Shown piece after piece: positions 25,211 to 34,456 of a DNA stretch of 64,000 nucleotides. The stretch lies in contig NZ_NGUQ01000018.1 in assembly GCF_002179965.1 (NCBI RefSeq), forward strand, positions 434,001 to 498,000. The letters are read 5' to 3'. Origin of the DNA: Pandoraea sp. PE-S2T-3. Lineage in GTDB: Bacteria; Pseudomonadota; Gammaproteobacteria; Burkholderiales; Burkholderiaceae. Within the stretch, counting starts at the first letter, position 1, and every line of letters begins with the position of its first letter. A program made the position numbers and the translations under genes. The notes beneath the pieces were generated by a model. The model was not told the origin of the DNA. It was given only the letters and a program-made list of their open reading frames with translations, and ran no database searches.

Positions 25211-25383
25211 CTCATGTTAGACGGCCCTTCGGCAACGATCCGCTAAATTTCGCGATTTTCTTGCGAATAAGCACCAAATTGCGACAGTTTCCAGCGTCTG
25301 ACTGGCGAGAAGCCCGCCGAGACGCGTCGGACGGTGAATTCAGTCGACAGGCAGGCCCCGAAAGGGGGAAAATATCGCCACCT

Positions 25384-25403
25384 TGCCGTTAACGTTAACG
25401 GCA
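25384..25403. promoter_or_regulatory. Perfect 20-base palindrome upstream of ilvE
   Basis: TGCCGTTAACGTTAACGGCA reads the same on both strands with no spacer. It ends 39 bases before the ilvE ATG, around the expected transcription start, so a repressor bound here would block ilvE. As RNA it could instead form a hairpin in the leader. The regulator is unknown. Confidence 0.55.
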
Positions 25404-25442
25404 TAGACGACCAAGCCAACTCTGCCGAGACACTGAAGAAAC

Positions 25443-26540
25443 ATGAGCGCTGACAACCAACTGCGTTTTGTCGTGGAGCCGCACGCCAACCCCACCCCCG
25501 CCGACCAGATCGCCGCCAAGCTGGCCAACCCGGTGTTCGGCCGTGTATTTACCGATCACATGGTCACGATCCGCTGGACCGAAGGCACGGGCTGGCATGA
25601 CGCCAAGGTCGAAGCGCGCCGTCCGTTCGAGATCGATCCGGCTTGCGCCGTGCTGCACTACGCGCAGGAAATCTTCGAAGGCATGAAGGCCTACCGTGGC
25701 GAAGACGGCAAGATTTCGTTGTTCCGCCCGCAGGCAAACGCCAAGCGTTTCCGCGATTCGGCCCAGCGCATGTCGATGGCCGAACTGCCCGAAGCCGTGT
25801 TTCTGGAAGCCGTGGAAAAGCTGGTCGACATCGACCGCGCATGGATCCCGGGCACCGAAGGCAGCAGCCTGTATATCCGCCCGTTCATGTTTGCCTCGGA
25901 AAGCTTCCTTGGCGTACGTGCCTCGCATGAGTACATCTTCTGCGTGATCGCCTGCCCGGTCGGCCCGTACTTCAAGCCCGGCAAGTCGGCCGTAACCGTG
26001 TGGGTGTCGGACCAGTACACGCGTGCGGCCCCCGGCGGCACCGGTGCGGCCAAGTGCGGTGGCAACTACGCCGCCAGCCTGATCGCCCAGACCGAAGCCA
26101 GCGGCAAGGGTTGCGATCAGGTCGTCTTCCTCGACGCTGCCGAGCATCGCTGGATCGAAGAGTTGGGCGGCATGAACGTGTTCTTCGTGATGGACGACGG
26201 ATCGCTGCAAACGCCGCCGCTCTCCGGCACGATTCTGCCGGGCATTACGCGCGCCTCGATCATCGAACTGGCTCGCCGCAATGGCATGACCGTCAACGAA
26301 GCGCCGTACGAATTCGCGCAATGGCAGGCTGACGCCGCCAGCGGCCGTGTGAAGGAAACCTTCGCGTGCGGTACGGCAGCCGTGGTGACGGCCATTGGCC
26401 AGATCAAGCATGCCAAGGGCGAGTTCAACATCGGTGACGGTGGCGAAGGCCCGGTGACCAAGCGCATTCGTGACGAACTCACGGGCATTCAGCGTGGCAA
26501 AGTGGCTGATCCGTTGGGCTGGGTCCACCACGTTGCCTGA
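25443..26540 (+). CDS. ilvE: Branched-chain amino acid aminotransferase
   Basis: A 365-residue fold-IV PLP enzyme of the long (BCAT2-like) type, carrying out the last step of valine, leucine and isoleucine synthesis and the first of their breakdown. PLP Lys204 lies in GTGAAKCGGNYAAS; other family blocks are HYAQEIFEGMKAY and the substrate loop GGMNVFFVMDDG, then PGITRASIIELAR. There is no strong SD; the ATG is set by the family N-terminus. It stands alone downstream of the 20-base palindrome. Confidence 0.93.
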   Translation: MSADNQLRFVVEPHANPTPADQIAAKLANPVFGRVFTDHMVTIRWTEGTGWHDAKVEARRPFEIDPACAVLHYAQEIFEGMKAYRGEDGKISLFRPQANAKRFRDSAQRMSMAELPEAVFLEAVEKLVDIDRAWIPGTEGSSLYIRPFMFASESFLGVRASHEYIFCVIACPVGPYFKPGKSAVTVWVSDQYTRAAPGGTGAAKCGGNYAASLIAQTEASGKGCDQVVFLDAAEHRWIEELGGMNVFFVMDDGSLQTPPLSGTILPGITRASIIELARRNGMTVNEAPYEFAQWQADAASGRVKETFACGTAAVVTAIGQIKHAKGEFNIGDGGEGPVTKRIRDELTGIQRGKVADPLGWVHHVA

Positions 26541-26713
26541 TCGCGCGTTATAGGGTGATCGCGTTATTGGCGTGATAGATTCAACTGACGTTCAAACATA
26601 ACAGGCAGTCAAGCTGCGCGTCGCCAGAGACAGCGATGCGGGAAAGTACCGGCGGCGCGTTACGACACCAGGAGAGTCGGACGCGCCGTCTTGTTGTTCC
26701 TGACTTTAAGATC

Positions 26714-27361
26714 ATGAAACACGAATCGGGCGCCGTATCTGGCGTCATGGCGGCCACCGACACAATCGGCGTGCCGCACTCCGTGCTTGAAGACATCTAC
26801 GCGATGATCATCGGCATGGCATTTGTGGTGGTCGGTCTGGTGCTGCTCAAGGCTGCCGGGTTGGTCACCGGCGGCGTGGCAGGCATCGCGCTGCTCGCCT
26901 CTTATATCTTTCCGCTACCGGTGGGCACCATCTTTACGCTGGTGAACATTCCGTTCTTCCTGTTCGCGTACTTCACGATGGGGCCCGGCTTCGCGCTCAA
27001 GTCGACGATCGCGAGCTTCGGCATCACCTTCGCCCTCGCGGCCATGCCGCAGACCCTGCACGTCGCGTTCGTCAATCCGCTGTTTGCCGCGTTTGTCGGC
27101 GGCACGCTGTGCGGTATGGGCATCCTCGCGCTGGCACGTCATGGTGCAGGCGTGGGCGGTACCGGCATCGTCACGCTCTGGCTGCAACGCCGTCGTGGCA
27201 TCAACGCCGGCATCTCGCAGGTGTGCATCGACGCGACCATCCTGCTGGTATCCACCGCCACGATTCCGCTCGGACGCGTGGGCTGGTCGGCCCTGTCAGC
27301 CGTTGCCATGAGCGCCATGGTCGTGGCGTGGCATCGCCCGGGCCGCTACACCGGACGGTAA
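26714..27361 (+). CDS. YitT family membrane protein
   Basis: A 215-residue protein with five hydrophobic segments. AGLVTGGVAGIALLASYIF in the first half and the GTLCGMGILALARHGAGVGGTGIV block match the YitT/DUF161 family. Members are membrane proteins of unclear role. The ATG at 26714 is chosen over a start 26 codons upstream, which would add a non-family stretch; the SD is weak. Its 3' end overlaps the convergent LysR gene by 16 bases. Confidence 0.8.
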   Translation: MKHESGAVSGVMAATDTIGVPHSVLEDIYAMIIGMAFVVVGLVLLKAAGLVTGGVAGIALLASYIFPLPVGTIFTLVNIPFFLFAYFTMGPGFALKSTIASFGITFALAAMPQTLHVAFVNPLFAAFVGGTLCGMGILALARHGAGVGGTGIVTLWLQRRRGINAGISQVCIDATILLVSTATIPLGRVGWSALSAVAMSAMVVAWHRPGRYTGR

Positions 27362-28245
27362 GCGCTCGCTTGAGTCAGCAGCCATTGGCGGAACACCGTC
27401 AGTGGCTGGCCATGCGTGAGTTCCGTCGGATAGACGAGGTAGTAGGCCGATTCGGCCACGCTTTTCACCTCGAACGGAATCATGAGGTCCAGCGCCCCTA
27501 GCTGGGCTTCGACAAAAAACTTCGGCACCAGCGCGATCCCCAATCCGGCCGCAGCACCTGCGATCAGCATCGTGTGCAACTCGTAGCGCAGCCCTTGCAC
27601 CGTGCGGTTGTCTTCAATGTGTTGCTCGGCAAACCAGCGTGTCCACGCCGAGGGACGCGTGGTCGAGTGCAGCAGCGGGTATTGCAGCAGATCGGCTGCC
27701 GTATGCACCGGCCCCCGCAGCAATGACGGGCGGCACACCGGCACCACCTCTTCCCCGAACAGATAATCCGACGACGTGCCCGGCCACGTCGGCTGGCCGA
27801 AGTGAATGGCCGCCTCGAAGTGCGTCTCGTCAAACGTGAACAGGTCCGTGTGCACGCCCATGTTCACGCGCACGTCCGGATGGCGCTCGTTGAAGTCCTT
27901 CATGCGCGGAATCAACCACTCCGAGGCGAACGTCGGCAGCACCGCCAGCTCCAGATAGCCCCCGCCACTGCCGTGCGCCATGATCGACAACGTGTCTCGA
28001 TCCAACTGCTCCAATGTGCGGCGCACCTGCGTGCTGTACAGACGCCCGGCGCGCGTGAGCACCACGCGTTGCTTCGCCCGGACGAACAGACGCACCCCGA
28101 GTTGGGTTTCCAGCGTGGCGATCTGCCGGGACACCGCACTTTCCGTCAGAAACAGCTCGCGGGCCGCGTGGGTAAAGCTTTCGTGGCGCGCGGCGGCCTC
28201 GAAAGCCAGCAGCGCGCCCGTGCTCGGGGTTCTGAACTTGCGCAT
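27346..28245 (-). CDS. LysR family regulator (GcvA-like)
   Basis: A 299-residue protein with winged helix STGALLAFEAAARHESFTHAA and LTESAVSRQIATLETQLGVR, followed by an effector domain with FEAAIHFGQPTWPG typical of the GcvA branch. It is divergent from the 2-oxoadipate dioxygenase gene across 181 bases and probably controls the lysine/2-aminoadipate genes that follow (inference). Confidence 0.87.
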   Translation of the reverse strand: MRKFRTPSTGALLAFEAAARHESFTHAARELFLTESAVSRQIATLETQLGVRLFVRAKQRVVLTRAGRLYSTQVRRTLEQLDRDTLSIMAHGSGGGYLELAVLPTFASEWLIPRMKDFNERHPDVRVNMGVHTDLFTFDETHFEAAIHFGQPTWPGTSSDYLFGEEVVPVCRPSLLRGPVHTAADLLQYPLLHSTTRPSAWTRWFAEQHIEDNRTVQGLRYELHTMLIAGAAAGLGIALVPKFFVEAQLGALDLMIPFEVKSVAESAYYLVYPTELTHGQPLTVFRQWLLTQASAYRPV

Positions 28246-28426
28246 GTTGATTCCAAAAACGCATTAAGTGGCAATTTTATCTCGCTTTACGCGCGTGTCA
28301 TCCCTTTCAATAATGCTGTCACTGCAAGAAGGCGCGAGGTGACACGCTCCGCGCGCCTGCCCCGACACCCTGCGGCGCTGCCTGACATCAAAAAAGCGAC
28401 GGCGCCCTACCCTGCGAGACATTCCG

Positions 28427-29452
28427 ATGCGCAATGCCAATGTGCAGTCGTTGCTGGTTTCCCTGCTGGGAGAAGCGCGTACCGACGCGCTTTTTGCCAC
28501 GCTCAACTCGCCGTCGATTCTGGCGGTGTACGAGCCGGGTCAGGTCACCCGTGCCGAACTGGCGCAGGCCATGAACATGGCCTTGTTCGAAGGCTTGCTG
28601 GCGCGCTCCCAGAACGGCCGCACTTACACCGAAGAAGCCATCGGCAATGGCGGCAGCGTCTATCTCGACCATGGCGCGTTGCGTACCGTGCGTTGGGCCA
28701 GCAATGGCGCGTTGCCGCCGGGCGAAGCTGCGTTCACGCGGATTCTGCGCCCGCTCGGCTTCCGCCCGAACGGCCGTTATCCGCTGGACCGGCTCGGCAT
28801 GACCGGCCGCGCCTACGCCCACGAAGATGCACCCGAAGAGATTTCGCAGTTCTTCGTGAGCGAGCTGCACCCCGAGCGCTTCTCCGAGGGGTTCCAGCAA
28901 GCCGTCTCGAACGTCGTGGGCACATCGAAAGACCCGCTGACGCCGGCCGCCGTCGGCCAACTGTGGGAACTGGAACGCGACGGCACGCTGCCGCTCGAAA
29001 CGGCGCAGGCATTGCTGCCCGTCATCGTGGGCGCGTTTGCGCGTCAGCATGACGTGCCGAGCGAGGCCGACTACGATGCGTTGCTGGCCGAGTCGGCCGA
29101 GATGGCGTGGATTGCCACCGAGGGCAACGCCTTCAACCATGCGACCGACCGTGTCGACGACGTCTTCGCGCTGTCCGATGCTGAAAAGGCCAAGGGCCGT
29201 CCGATGAAGCCGGAAGTCGAGCGTTCGCGTTCGGGCCGTGTGTTCCAGACGGCGTATCGTGCCGACGTAGTGCGCCGCGAATTCCGCGCGGCCAACGGCG
29301 AGATCGTCACGCGCGACGTGCCGGGCTCGTTCTACGAATTCATTACCCGTCGTCGCGAGTACGACAACACCAAGCACTGCTGGAAGATCGACCTGCGTTT
29401 TGACGCGGGGAATGCGCAGGGCATCTTCAAGATGACCGCCAACGCCAAATGA
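28427..29452 (+). CDS. hglS: 2-oxoadipate dioxygenase/decarboxylase (DUF1338, HglS type)
   Basis: A 341-residue iron(II) enzyme of the DUF1338 family, whose characterised members turn 2-oxoadipate into 2-hydroxyglutarate with loss of CO2 in lysine catabolism. Predicted metal ligands are His82 (YLDHGALRTV), His238 (NAFNHATDRV) and Glu304 (SFYEFITRR). It is shorter than the Pseudomonas HglS form, which I recall as over 400 residues. The SD before the ATG is weak. Its neighbours, a semialdehyde dehydrogenase and a 2-aminoadipate-type aminotransferase, support the assignment. Confidence 0.82.
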   Translation: MRNANVQSLLVSLLGEARTDALFATLNSPSILAVYEPGQVTRAELAQAMNMALFEGLLARSQNGRTYTEEAIGNGGSVYLDHGALRTVRWASNGALPPGEAAFTRILRPLGFRPNGRYPLDRLGMTGRAYAHEDAPEEISQFFVSELHPERFSEGFQQAVSNVVGTSKDPLTPAAVGQLWELERDGTLPLETAQALLPVIVGAFARQHDVPSEADYDALLAESAEMAWIATEGNAFNHATDRVDDVFALSDAEKAKGRPMKPEVERSRSGRVFQTAYRADVVRREFRAANGEIVTRDVPGSFYEFITRRREYDNTKHCWKIDLRFDAGNAQGIFKMTANAK

Positions 29453-29554
29453 CCGTGCGGCGCGGCATACGCGTCGCGACGGGCGCACAATAAGCCCGTC
29501 TGACGCCCGCCGCGTCCATTGCCTGCTACCACCGGATTACATAGGGATCTCAAC

Positions 29555-31054
29555 GTGAACGCCACCTCCATCCTCAACGAACTGGGTATTGCCAAGCTGG
29601 CCGAGACCGGCGACATCGCCGTGCATTCGCCGATCGACGGCGCCCTCATCGGTCGCGTGGCCAGCGCCAGCGTGAGCGACGCGCAAGCCGCACTTGCCCG
29701 CGCCCATACCGCATTTACCGCCTGGCGCAACGTGCCGGCCCCGCGCCGCGGCGAGCTGGTTCGTCTGCTCGGCGAAAAGCTGCGCGAACGCAAACAGGCG
29801 CTTGGCGCACTGGTCACGCTCGAAGCCGGCAAGATCCTGCAAGAGGGTCTGGGCGAAGTGCAGGAAATGATCGACATCTGCGACTTCGCCGTCGGCCTGT
29901 CGCGTCAGTTGTACGGCCTGACCATCGCCTCGGAGCGTCCGGGCCACCGCATGGCTGAAACGTGGCATCCGCTGGGTGTTTGCACCGTAATTTCCGCATT
30001 CAACTTCCCTGTGGCCGTGTGGTCGTGGAATGCGGCGCTGGCCCTCGTGTGCGGCAATGCCGTCGTGTGGAAGCCGTCGGAAAAGACCCCGCTGACCGCG
30101 CTGGCCGTCAACAAGTTGATGGAAGAAGTCATTGCCGAGTTCGGCGACGCCCCGGAAGGCCTGACCGCACTGATCATCGGCGGTCGCGACGTGGGTGAAG
30201 CACTCGTGGCCGATCCGCGTTCCGCCATCGTGAGCGCGACCGGCAGCACCGAGATGGGCCGCAAGGTTGGCGTAGAAGTCGCGCGCCGCTTCGGCCGTTC
30301 GATTCTTGAACTGGGCGGCAACAACGCCGGCATCGTGACCGGCAGCGCCGACATGGAACTGGCCTTGCGCGGCATCGTCTTCTCCGCCGTCGGTACGGCA
30401 GGTCAGCGTTGCACCACGCTGCGCCGCCTGTTCGTGCATGAGAGCGTGTACGACAAGACCGTCGATCGCCTGAAGAGCCTGTACAGCAAAGTATCGATCG
30501 GCAACCCGCTCGAGCGTGGCACGCTGATGGGCCCGCTGATCGACGAGGGTGCCTTCCAGCGCATGCAGGGCGCGCTCGACATGGCACGTGCGCAGGGTGG
30601 CAAGGTGACCGGCGGCGAGCGTCATGCCGTGGCGGGTGCCGAAAAGGGTTTCTATGTGAAGCCGGCCATCGTCGAGATGTCGTCGCAGACCGACGTCGTG
30701 TTGACCGAAACCTTCGCGCCGATTCTGTACGTGCTCAAGTACAGCGATTTCAACCAAGCCATCGATGGCAACAATGCGTCGTCGCATGGTTTGTCGTCGT
30801 GCGTGTTCACCACCGACCTGCGCGAGGCTGAGCGTTTCACGTCGTCGGCGGGTAGCGATTGCGGCATTGCCAACGTCAACATTGGCCCGAGCGGCGCAGA
30901 AATTGGCGGCGCGTTCGGTGGCGAGAAAGAAACCGGCGGCGGTCGCGAGTCGGGTTCCGATGCATGGAAGGGTTACATGCGCCGTGCCACCAACACCGTC
31001 AACTACTCTTCCGCCCTGCCGCTCGCGCAAGGCATCGACTTCTCGATCGAGTGA
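29555..31054 (+). CDS. amaB: Aminoadipate semialdehyde / piperideine-6-carboxylate dehydrogenase (ALDH7)
   Basis: A 499-residue NAD-dependent aldehyde dehydrogenase of the ALDH7 (antiquitin) type. ISAFNFPVAVWSWNAALALVCGN is the family block, with the general base Glu in LELGGNN and catalytic Cys286 in AGQRCTT. C-terminal GGEKETGGGRESGSDAWKGYMRR is characteristic of ALDH7. It oxidises 2-aminoadipate semialdehyde to 2-aminoadipate. The GTG start follows AGGGAT at about 7 bases. It lies between hglS and the aminotransferase, so the order covers semialdehyde to 2-hydroxyglutarate. Confidence 0.9.
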   Translation: MNATSILNELGIAKLAETGDIAVHSPIDGALIGRVASASVSDAQAALARAHTAFTAWRNVPAPRRGELVRLLGEKLRERKQALGALVTLEAGKILQEGLGEVQEMIDICDFAVGLSRQLYGLTIASERPGHRMAETWHPLGVCTVISAFNFPVAVWSWNAALALVCGNAVVWKPSEKTPLTALAVNKLMEEVIAEFGDAPEGLTALIIGGRDVGEALVADPRSAIVSATGSTEMGRKVGVEVARRFGRSILELGGNNAGIVTGSADMELALRGIVFSAVGTAGQRCTTLRRLFVHESVYDKTVDRLKSLYSKVSIGNPLERGTLMGPLIDEGAFQRMQGALDMARAQGGKVTGGERHAVAGAEKGFYVKPAIVEMSSQTDVVLTETFAPILYVLKYSDFNQAIDGNNASSHGLSSCVFTTDLREAERFTSSAGSDCGIANVNIGPSGAEIGGAFGGEKETGGGRESGSDAWKGYMRRATNTVNYSSALPLAQGIDFSIE

Positions 31055-31245
31055 TATCGCCTTAAGGCGTGCCCGGCATCATGGTCTCCCACGAGCCATC
31101 TGCCGGGTGCGCCGCGAATCTTGCAAGCGTCTGCCCGCCGCTGTCGGCGGGTAGCGTTTGCCACCTCCCGAATCGCATTCTCGCGTCACACGTTCTGCAC
31201 GCTGCACGCGCTCCACGCTCCCACGCTTTCGATAGCGAGGCCCAC

Positions 31246-32451
31246 ATGTACGCCTTCACTTCTCCGTTTGCCAATCCGGCCGGCTCGCCTATTCGCGAGT
31301 TGTTCAAGTACTTGTCCGAGCCGGGCATGATTTCCTTCGCTGGCGGCTATCCGGCCAGCGACCTGTTCGACGTCGAAGGGTTGGCGGCAGCGCAGGCGCG
31401 CGCCTTCGCGCAGCCGACGCGTTGCCTGCAATATGGGCCGACCGACGGCTTGGCCGAACTCAAGACCCAGATCATCGCGTTGATGGCGACGCGTGGTGCG
31501 CGTTGCGCGAGCGACGAGTTGTTGGTCACGACCGGTTCGCAGCAAGGGCTGGATTTACTGCTGCGCGTACTGGTAGCGCCGGGCGACGTGGTGGTGACCG
31601 AGCAACCGGCGTATCCGGCGACATTGCAGGCGTTGCGACTTCAGCAGGCGCAGGTCGTGACCGTGCCGGTCGATGCAAGCGGTCTGGACGTCGGCTATCT
31701 CGAAGCGCTTTTGCGTGACGGAAAGATTGCCACGCCCAAACTGCTGTACACCGTGCCCACGTTTGCCAACCCTACGGGCGCGACGCTTTCGCGCGAACGG
31801 CGTGTGGCGTTGTTGAAGCTGGCGGCGGAATATCACTTCATCGTGGTCGAGGACGATCCGTACGGCGATTTACGGTTTGCGGGCGAGGCACTGCCCACGT
31901 TACTGGAGTTGACGGATGAGGTCCCGGGTTCACGCGAATGGCTGGTGCACTTTTCGAGCTTGTCGAAAATCGTAGCGCCGGGGTTGCGGGTGGGCTGGAC
32001 GATCGCGCCGCCGGAGATTGCGCGGCGATGTGTAGTGGCGAAGCAGACGGTGGATTTGTGCAGCGTGCCGTGGACGCAAGCGGTGGCGGCCGAGTATTTG
32101 GCAGATGGTGCGCTGGCGCGGCATTTGCCGAGCATCAAGTTGGCGTACAAGCGCAAGTGCGATGCGATGTGCGAGGCGCTGGGGACGTTGTTGGGAGACG
32201 ATATCCAGTTCCATGCACCGGAGGGTGGGATGTTTGTATGGGCGCGACTGGCGGCGGTAAAGACGAGCGAGTTGTTGCCGCATGCGATCGCAGAGAAGGT
32301 GTTGTTCGTCCCGGGCACTGCGTTCTACGCAGAAAACGCCGATGCGGCGTCGTTGCGTTTGTCGTTCGCGGCACCGGGTGTGGATGCCATCGAAGAAGGG
32401 GTAAAGCGTTTGCAGCGGGCGATGCAAGCCGTGGGGGAGAAGCAGGAATAA
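31246..32451 (+). CDS. PLP-dependent aminotransferase, probable 2-aminoadipate transaminase
   Basis: A 401-residue fold-I class I/II aminotransferase of the LysN/MocR-like group. SFAGGYPASDLFDVE and LQYGPTDGLAELK open it, VVEDDPYGDLRF carries the PLP-pyridine Asp, and Lys241 (SSLSKIVAPGLRVGW) is the PLP lysine. The ATG has GAGG 5 bases upstream. By position it should convert 2-aminoadipate to 2-oxoadipate, between AmaB and HglS. Substrate specificity within this group varies, so the assignment rests on context. Confidence 0.85.
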   Translation: MYAFTSPFANPAGSPIRELFKYLSEPGMISFAGGYPASDLFDVEGLAAAQARAFAQPTRCLQYGPTDGLAELKTQIIALMATRGARCASDELLVTTGSQQGLDLLLRVLVAPGDVVVTEQPAYPATLQALRLQQAQVVTVPVDASGLDVGYLEALLRDGKIATPKLLYTVPTFANPTGATLSRERRVALLKLAAEYHFIVVEDDPYGDLRFAGEALPTLLELTDEVPGSREWLVHFSSLSKIVAPGLRVGWTIAPPEIARRCVVAKQTVDLCSVPWTQAVAAEYLADGALARHLPSIKLAYKRKCDAMCEALGTLLGDDIQFHAPEGGMFVWARLAAVKTSELLPHAIAEKVLFVPGTAFYAENADAASLRLSFAAPGVDAIEEGVKRLQRAMQAVGEKQE

Positions 32452-32797
32452 GGCAAGCGCACCAAGGGTTGCGACGAATCGTGGGAGTGGAAACGAGTCG
32501 GCGGCGCATCCGAGCATTTGCTGATGCGAAGTGACGCAAAGGGTCGGATGTGGCGACGACCGACCGGGAGCGCGAGCCTGCGGGGCGGGAAGCGTTGCCT
32601 GGGTGGTGAGATGTAGGGATGGGTTGCGACGAAAAGGTGGGGGGATGACGAGCCGTCGGTGCGCTACCCGTTTTCCAAAGCGAATTACGTGGAGCGACGA
32701 AAACGGGTAGTGTGCCGGCGGCCGACCACAGGAGTGGATAGCGGGTCCGCGCCGGAGCAGACCGACGCGGTGTGAGCCATTCACAAACTACGGTAAA
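32452..32797. other. Intergenic region between convergent genes with a long inverted repeat
   Basis: About 345 bases without a gene between two convergent stops. CTACCCGTTTTC (32664-32675) is perfectly complementary to GAAAACGGGTAG (32699-32710), with a 23-base loop. It may act as a terminator for one or both genes. The remaining sequence is GC-rich and shows nothing else. Confidence 0.5.
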
Positions 32798-34252
32798 TCA
32801 AAGCTTCACACAGACATTCCGAAGCTCGGTGTAGAACTCAAGCGAGTGCACGCCGCCTTCGCGTCCGATGCCGGATTGTTTCGCGCCCCCGAAGGCGGTG
32901 CGGAGGTCACGCAGGAACCATGCATTGATCCAGCACACGCCGACTTCCAGCGCAGCGCCCATGCGGTGCGCCCGGCTAACGTCGGTCGTCCAGACCGTGG
33001 CAGCAAGCCCGTACGGTGTAGCGTTCGCCATCAAGATGACTTCGTCTTCCGTATCGAACGGAGCGATATGGCAGCACGGGCCGAAGATTTCTTCGCGGAT
33101 CACTGAGGCGGTTTCGGGCAGTCCAGTCCAGATCGTGGGTTGCACCCAAGCGCCGTCTTTCATCGCAGCGGGCATATCGGGCACGCCGCCGCCGGTCACC
33201 ACCGTCGCGCCTTCCTCGCGGGCTTTCGCGTAGTAGGACAACACCTTCTCGCGATGCACCTGCGAGACGAGCGGGCCGAAATTAGTCCCTTCCGCGTACG
33301 GATCACCGATCTTCAGCGATTCCGCACGTTCCTTCAGCGCGGCGACGAAGCGATCGAAAATCGGCCGCTGCACGTAGACGCGTTCCGTTCCCAGACAGAC
33401 CTGTCCGCTGTTGTCGAAGCTCGAGCGCGTGATACCCGCCACCGCCTTATCGAAGTCCGCATCGGCAAACACGATGCCCGGATTCTTGCCGCCCAGTTCG
33501 AACGACACCGGACGCACGCCATTCGCCGCAGCCTTCATGATCGCTTCGCCCGTACGGGTTTCGCCCGTGAAGGTGATGCCATTCACCCCCGGATGCTCCG
33601 TCAGGAATGCGCCTGCCGACTCGGGACCAAAGCCGTGCACCACGTTGTAGACCCCCGCCGGCACTCCGACTTCGTTCATCACTTCGCCCAGCAGCGTGGC
33701 CGTCGCGGGCGTTTCCTCCGATGGCTTCACCACTACCGTGTTGCCGAAGGCCAGCGCCGGGCCGACCTTCCACGTCATCAACAGCAGCGGCAGATTCCAC
33801 GGACACACCACCGCGATCACCCCGCGCGGCGTGCGCACGCCGTAGTTCAGCGCGTTGCCGCCATCCGGCGTCACCATCGCGAACGACTCCGTCGGCACGT
33901 TCTTGATCATGTCCGCGAACACCTTGAAGTTCGCGGCACCGCGCGGAATGTCCAGATGGCTCGCCAGACCGTGCGGCTTGCCCGTATCCGCAATTTCAGC
34001 GGCCAGAAAGTCGTCGAAACGGCGGTTGATTCCGTCCGCCACGGCATGCAGCAGTTCAACCCGCTGGGCCACCGTCATCTTTCCCCAAGGGCCTTGCAGC
34101 GCGGCGCGAGCGGCACGCACGGCGGCGTCCACCTCCGTGCGGCCGGCCTCATGCACCCGGCCGATCAGGCTGTTGTCCACCGGGTTGCGGTTCTCGAACG
34201 TGCGGGCGCTCGACACCCACTCGCCGTTGATGAAGTTCTGGAAGTCTTTCAT
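32798..34252 (-). CDS. Aldehyde dehydrogenase, 2-(amino/hydroxy)muconic semialdehyde type
   Basis: A 484-residue NAD-dependent aldehyde dehydrogenase. VVCPWNLPLLLMTWKVGPAL and VVKPSEETPATA are the cofactor blocks, SFELGGKNPGIVFADAD holds the general-base Glu, and Cys286 in SGQVCLGTERVYVQ is catalytic. The SGQVCLGTERV and C-terminal FGGAKQSGIGREGG pattern fit 2-hydroxymuconic or 2-aminomuconic semialdehyde dehydrogenases of meta-cleavage pathways. No such pathway genes are adjacent; it is divergent from a GntR regulator, its probable controller. The ATG follows GAGAGCGAGAC. Its substrate remains open. Confidence 0.85.
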   Translation of the reverse strand: MKDFQNFINGEWVSSARTFENRNPVDNSLIGRVHEAGRTEVDAAVRAARAALQGPWGKMTVAQRVELLHAVADGINRRFDDFLAAEIADTGKPHGLASHLDIPRGAANFKVFADMIKNVPTESFAMVTPDGGNALNYGVRTPRGVIAVVCPWNLPLLLMTWKVGPALAFGNTVVVKPSEETPATATLLGEVMNEVGVPAGVYNVVHGFGPESAGAFLTEHPGVNGITFTGETRTGEAIMKAAANGVRPVSFELGGKNPGIVFADADFDKAVAGITRSSFDNSGQVCLGTERVYVQRPIFDRFVAALKERAESLKIGDPYAEGTNFGPLVSQVHREKVLSYYAKAREEGATVVTGGGVPDMPAAMKDGAWVQPTIWTGLPETASVIREEIFGPCCHIAPFDTEDEVILMANATPYGLAATVWTTDVSRAHRMGAALEVGVCWINAWFLRDLRTAFGGAKQSGIGREGGVHSLEFYTELRNVCVKL

Positions 34253-34378
34253 GTCTCGCTCTCGATTTATCTGGGAATGACGGCCATCGGGCATGCCGAT
34301 GCGACATGGCCACACGATAAATCGCGCCCCGAACCCTCGTCAACATTTTCTCGAGAATTTTTATTTATCTCGATTATT

Positions 34379-34417
34379 TTGTCGTTTTGCGACAATTTTC
34401 ATCAAACTGCCTATAAT
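34379..34417 (+). promoter_or_regulatory. Promoter with overlapping palindromic operator for the GntR gene
   Basis: A -10 TATAAT (34412-34417) lies 17 bases after GCGACA (34389-34394). The -35 is inside the inverted repeat TTGTCG-ttttg-CGACAA (34379-34395). This overlap suggests the GntR protein represses its own promoter and, from the shared site, the divergent dehydrogenase. Confidence 0.6.
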
Positions 34418-34456
34418 CGCGAAACTCGATCAAACCCACGATCACCGAAAGCCCCC

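Larger units (their letters stand above)
25001..25442. other. Regulatory intergenic region between a small membrane protein and ilvE
   Basis: No gene is seen here. The part at 25140-25300 is AT-rich relative to its surroundings and has the 8-base direct repeat listed below. The part just before ilvE has a 20-base palindrome. These serve divergent genes, so both promoters should lie within it. Confidence 0.5.

Noticed and set aside
29537-31030. 497-codon minus-strand frame opposite the ALDH7 gene
   Set aside because: Low-complexity His/Ala/Arg-rich shadow of a strongly recognised enzyme.
33140-34456. Long open frame on the plus strand continuing into the GntR gene
   Set aside because: It is antisense to a well-supported aldehyde dehydrogenase, has His/Arg-rich composition typical of high-GC shadow frames, and the GntR domain has its own promoter and start at 34457.
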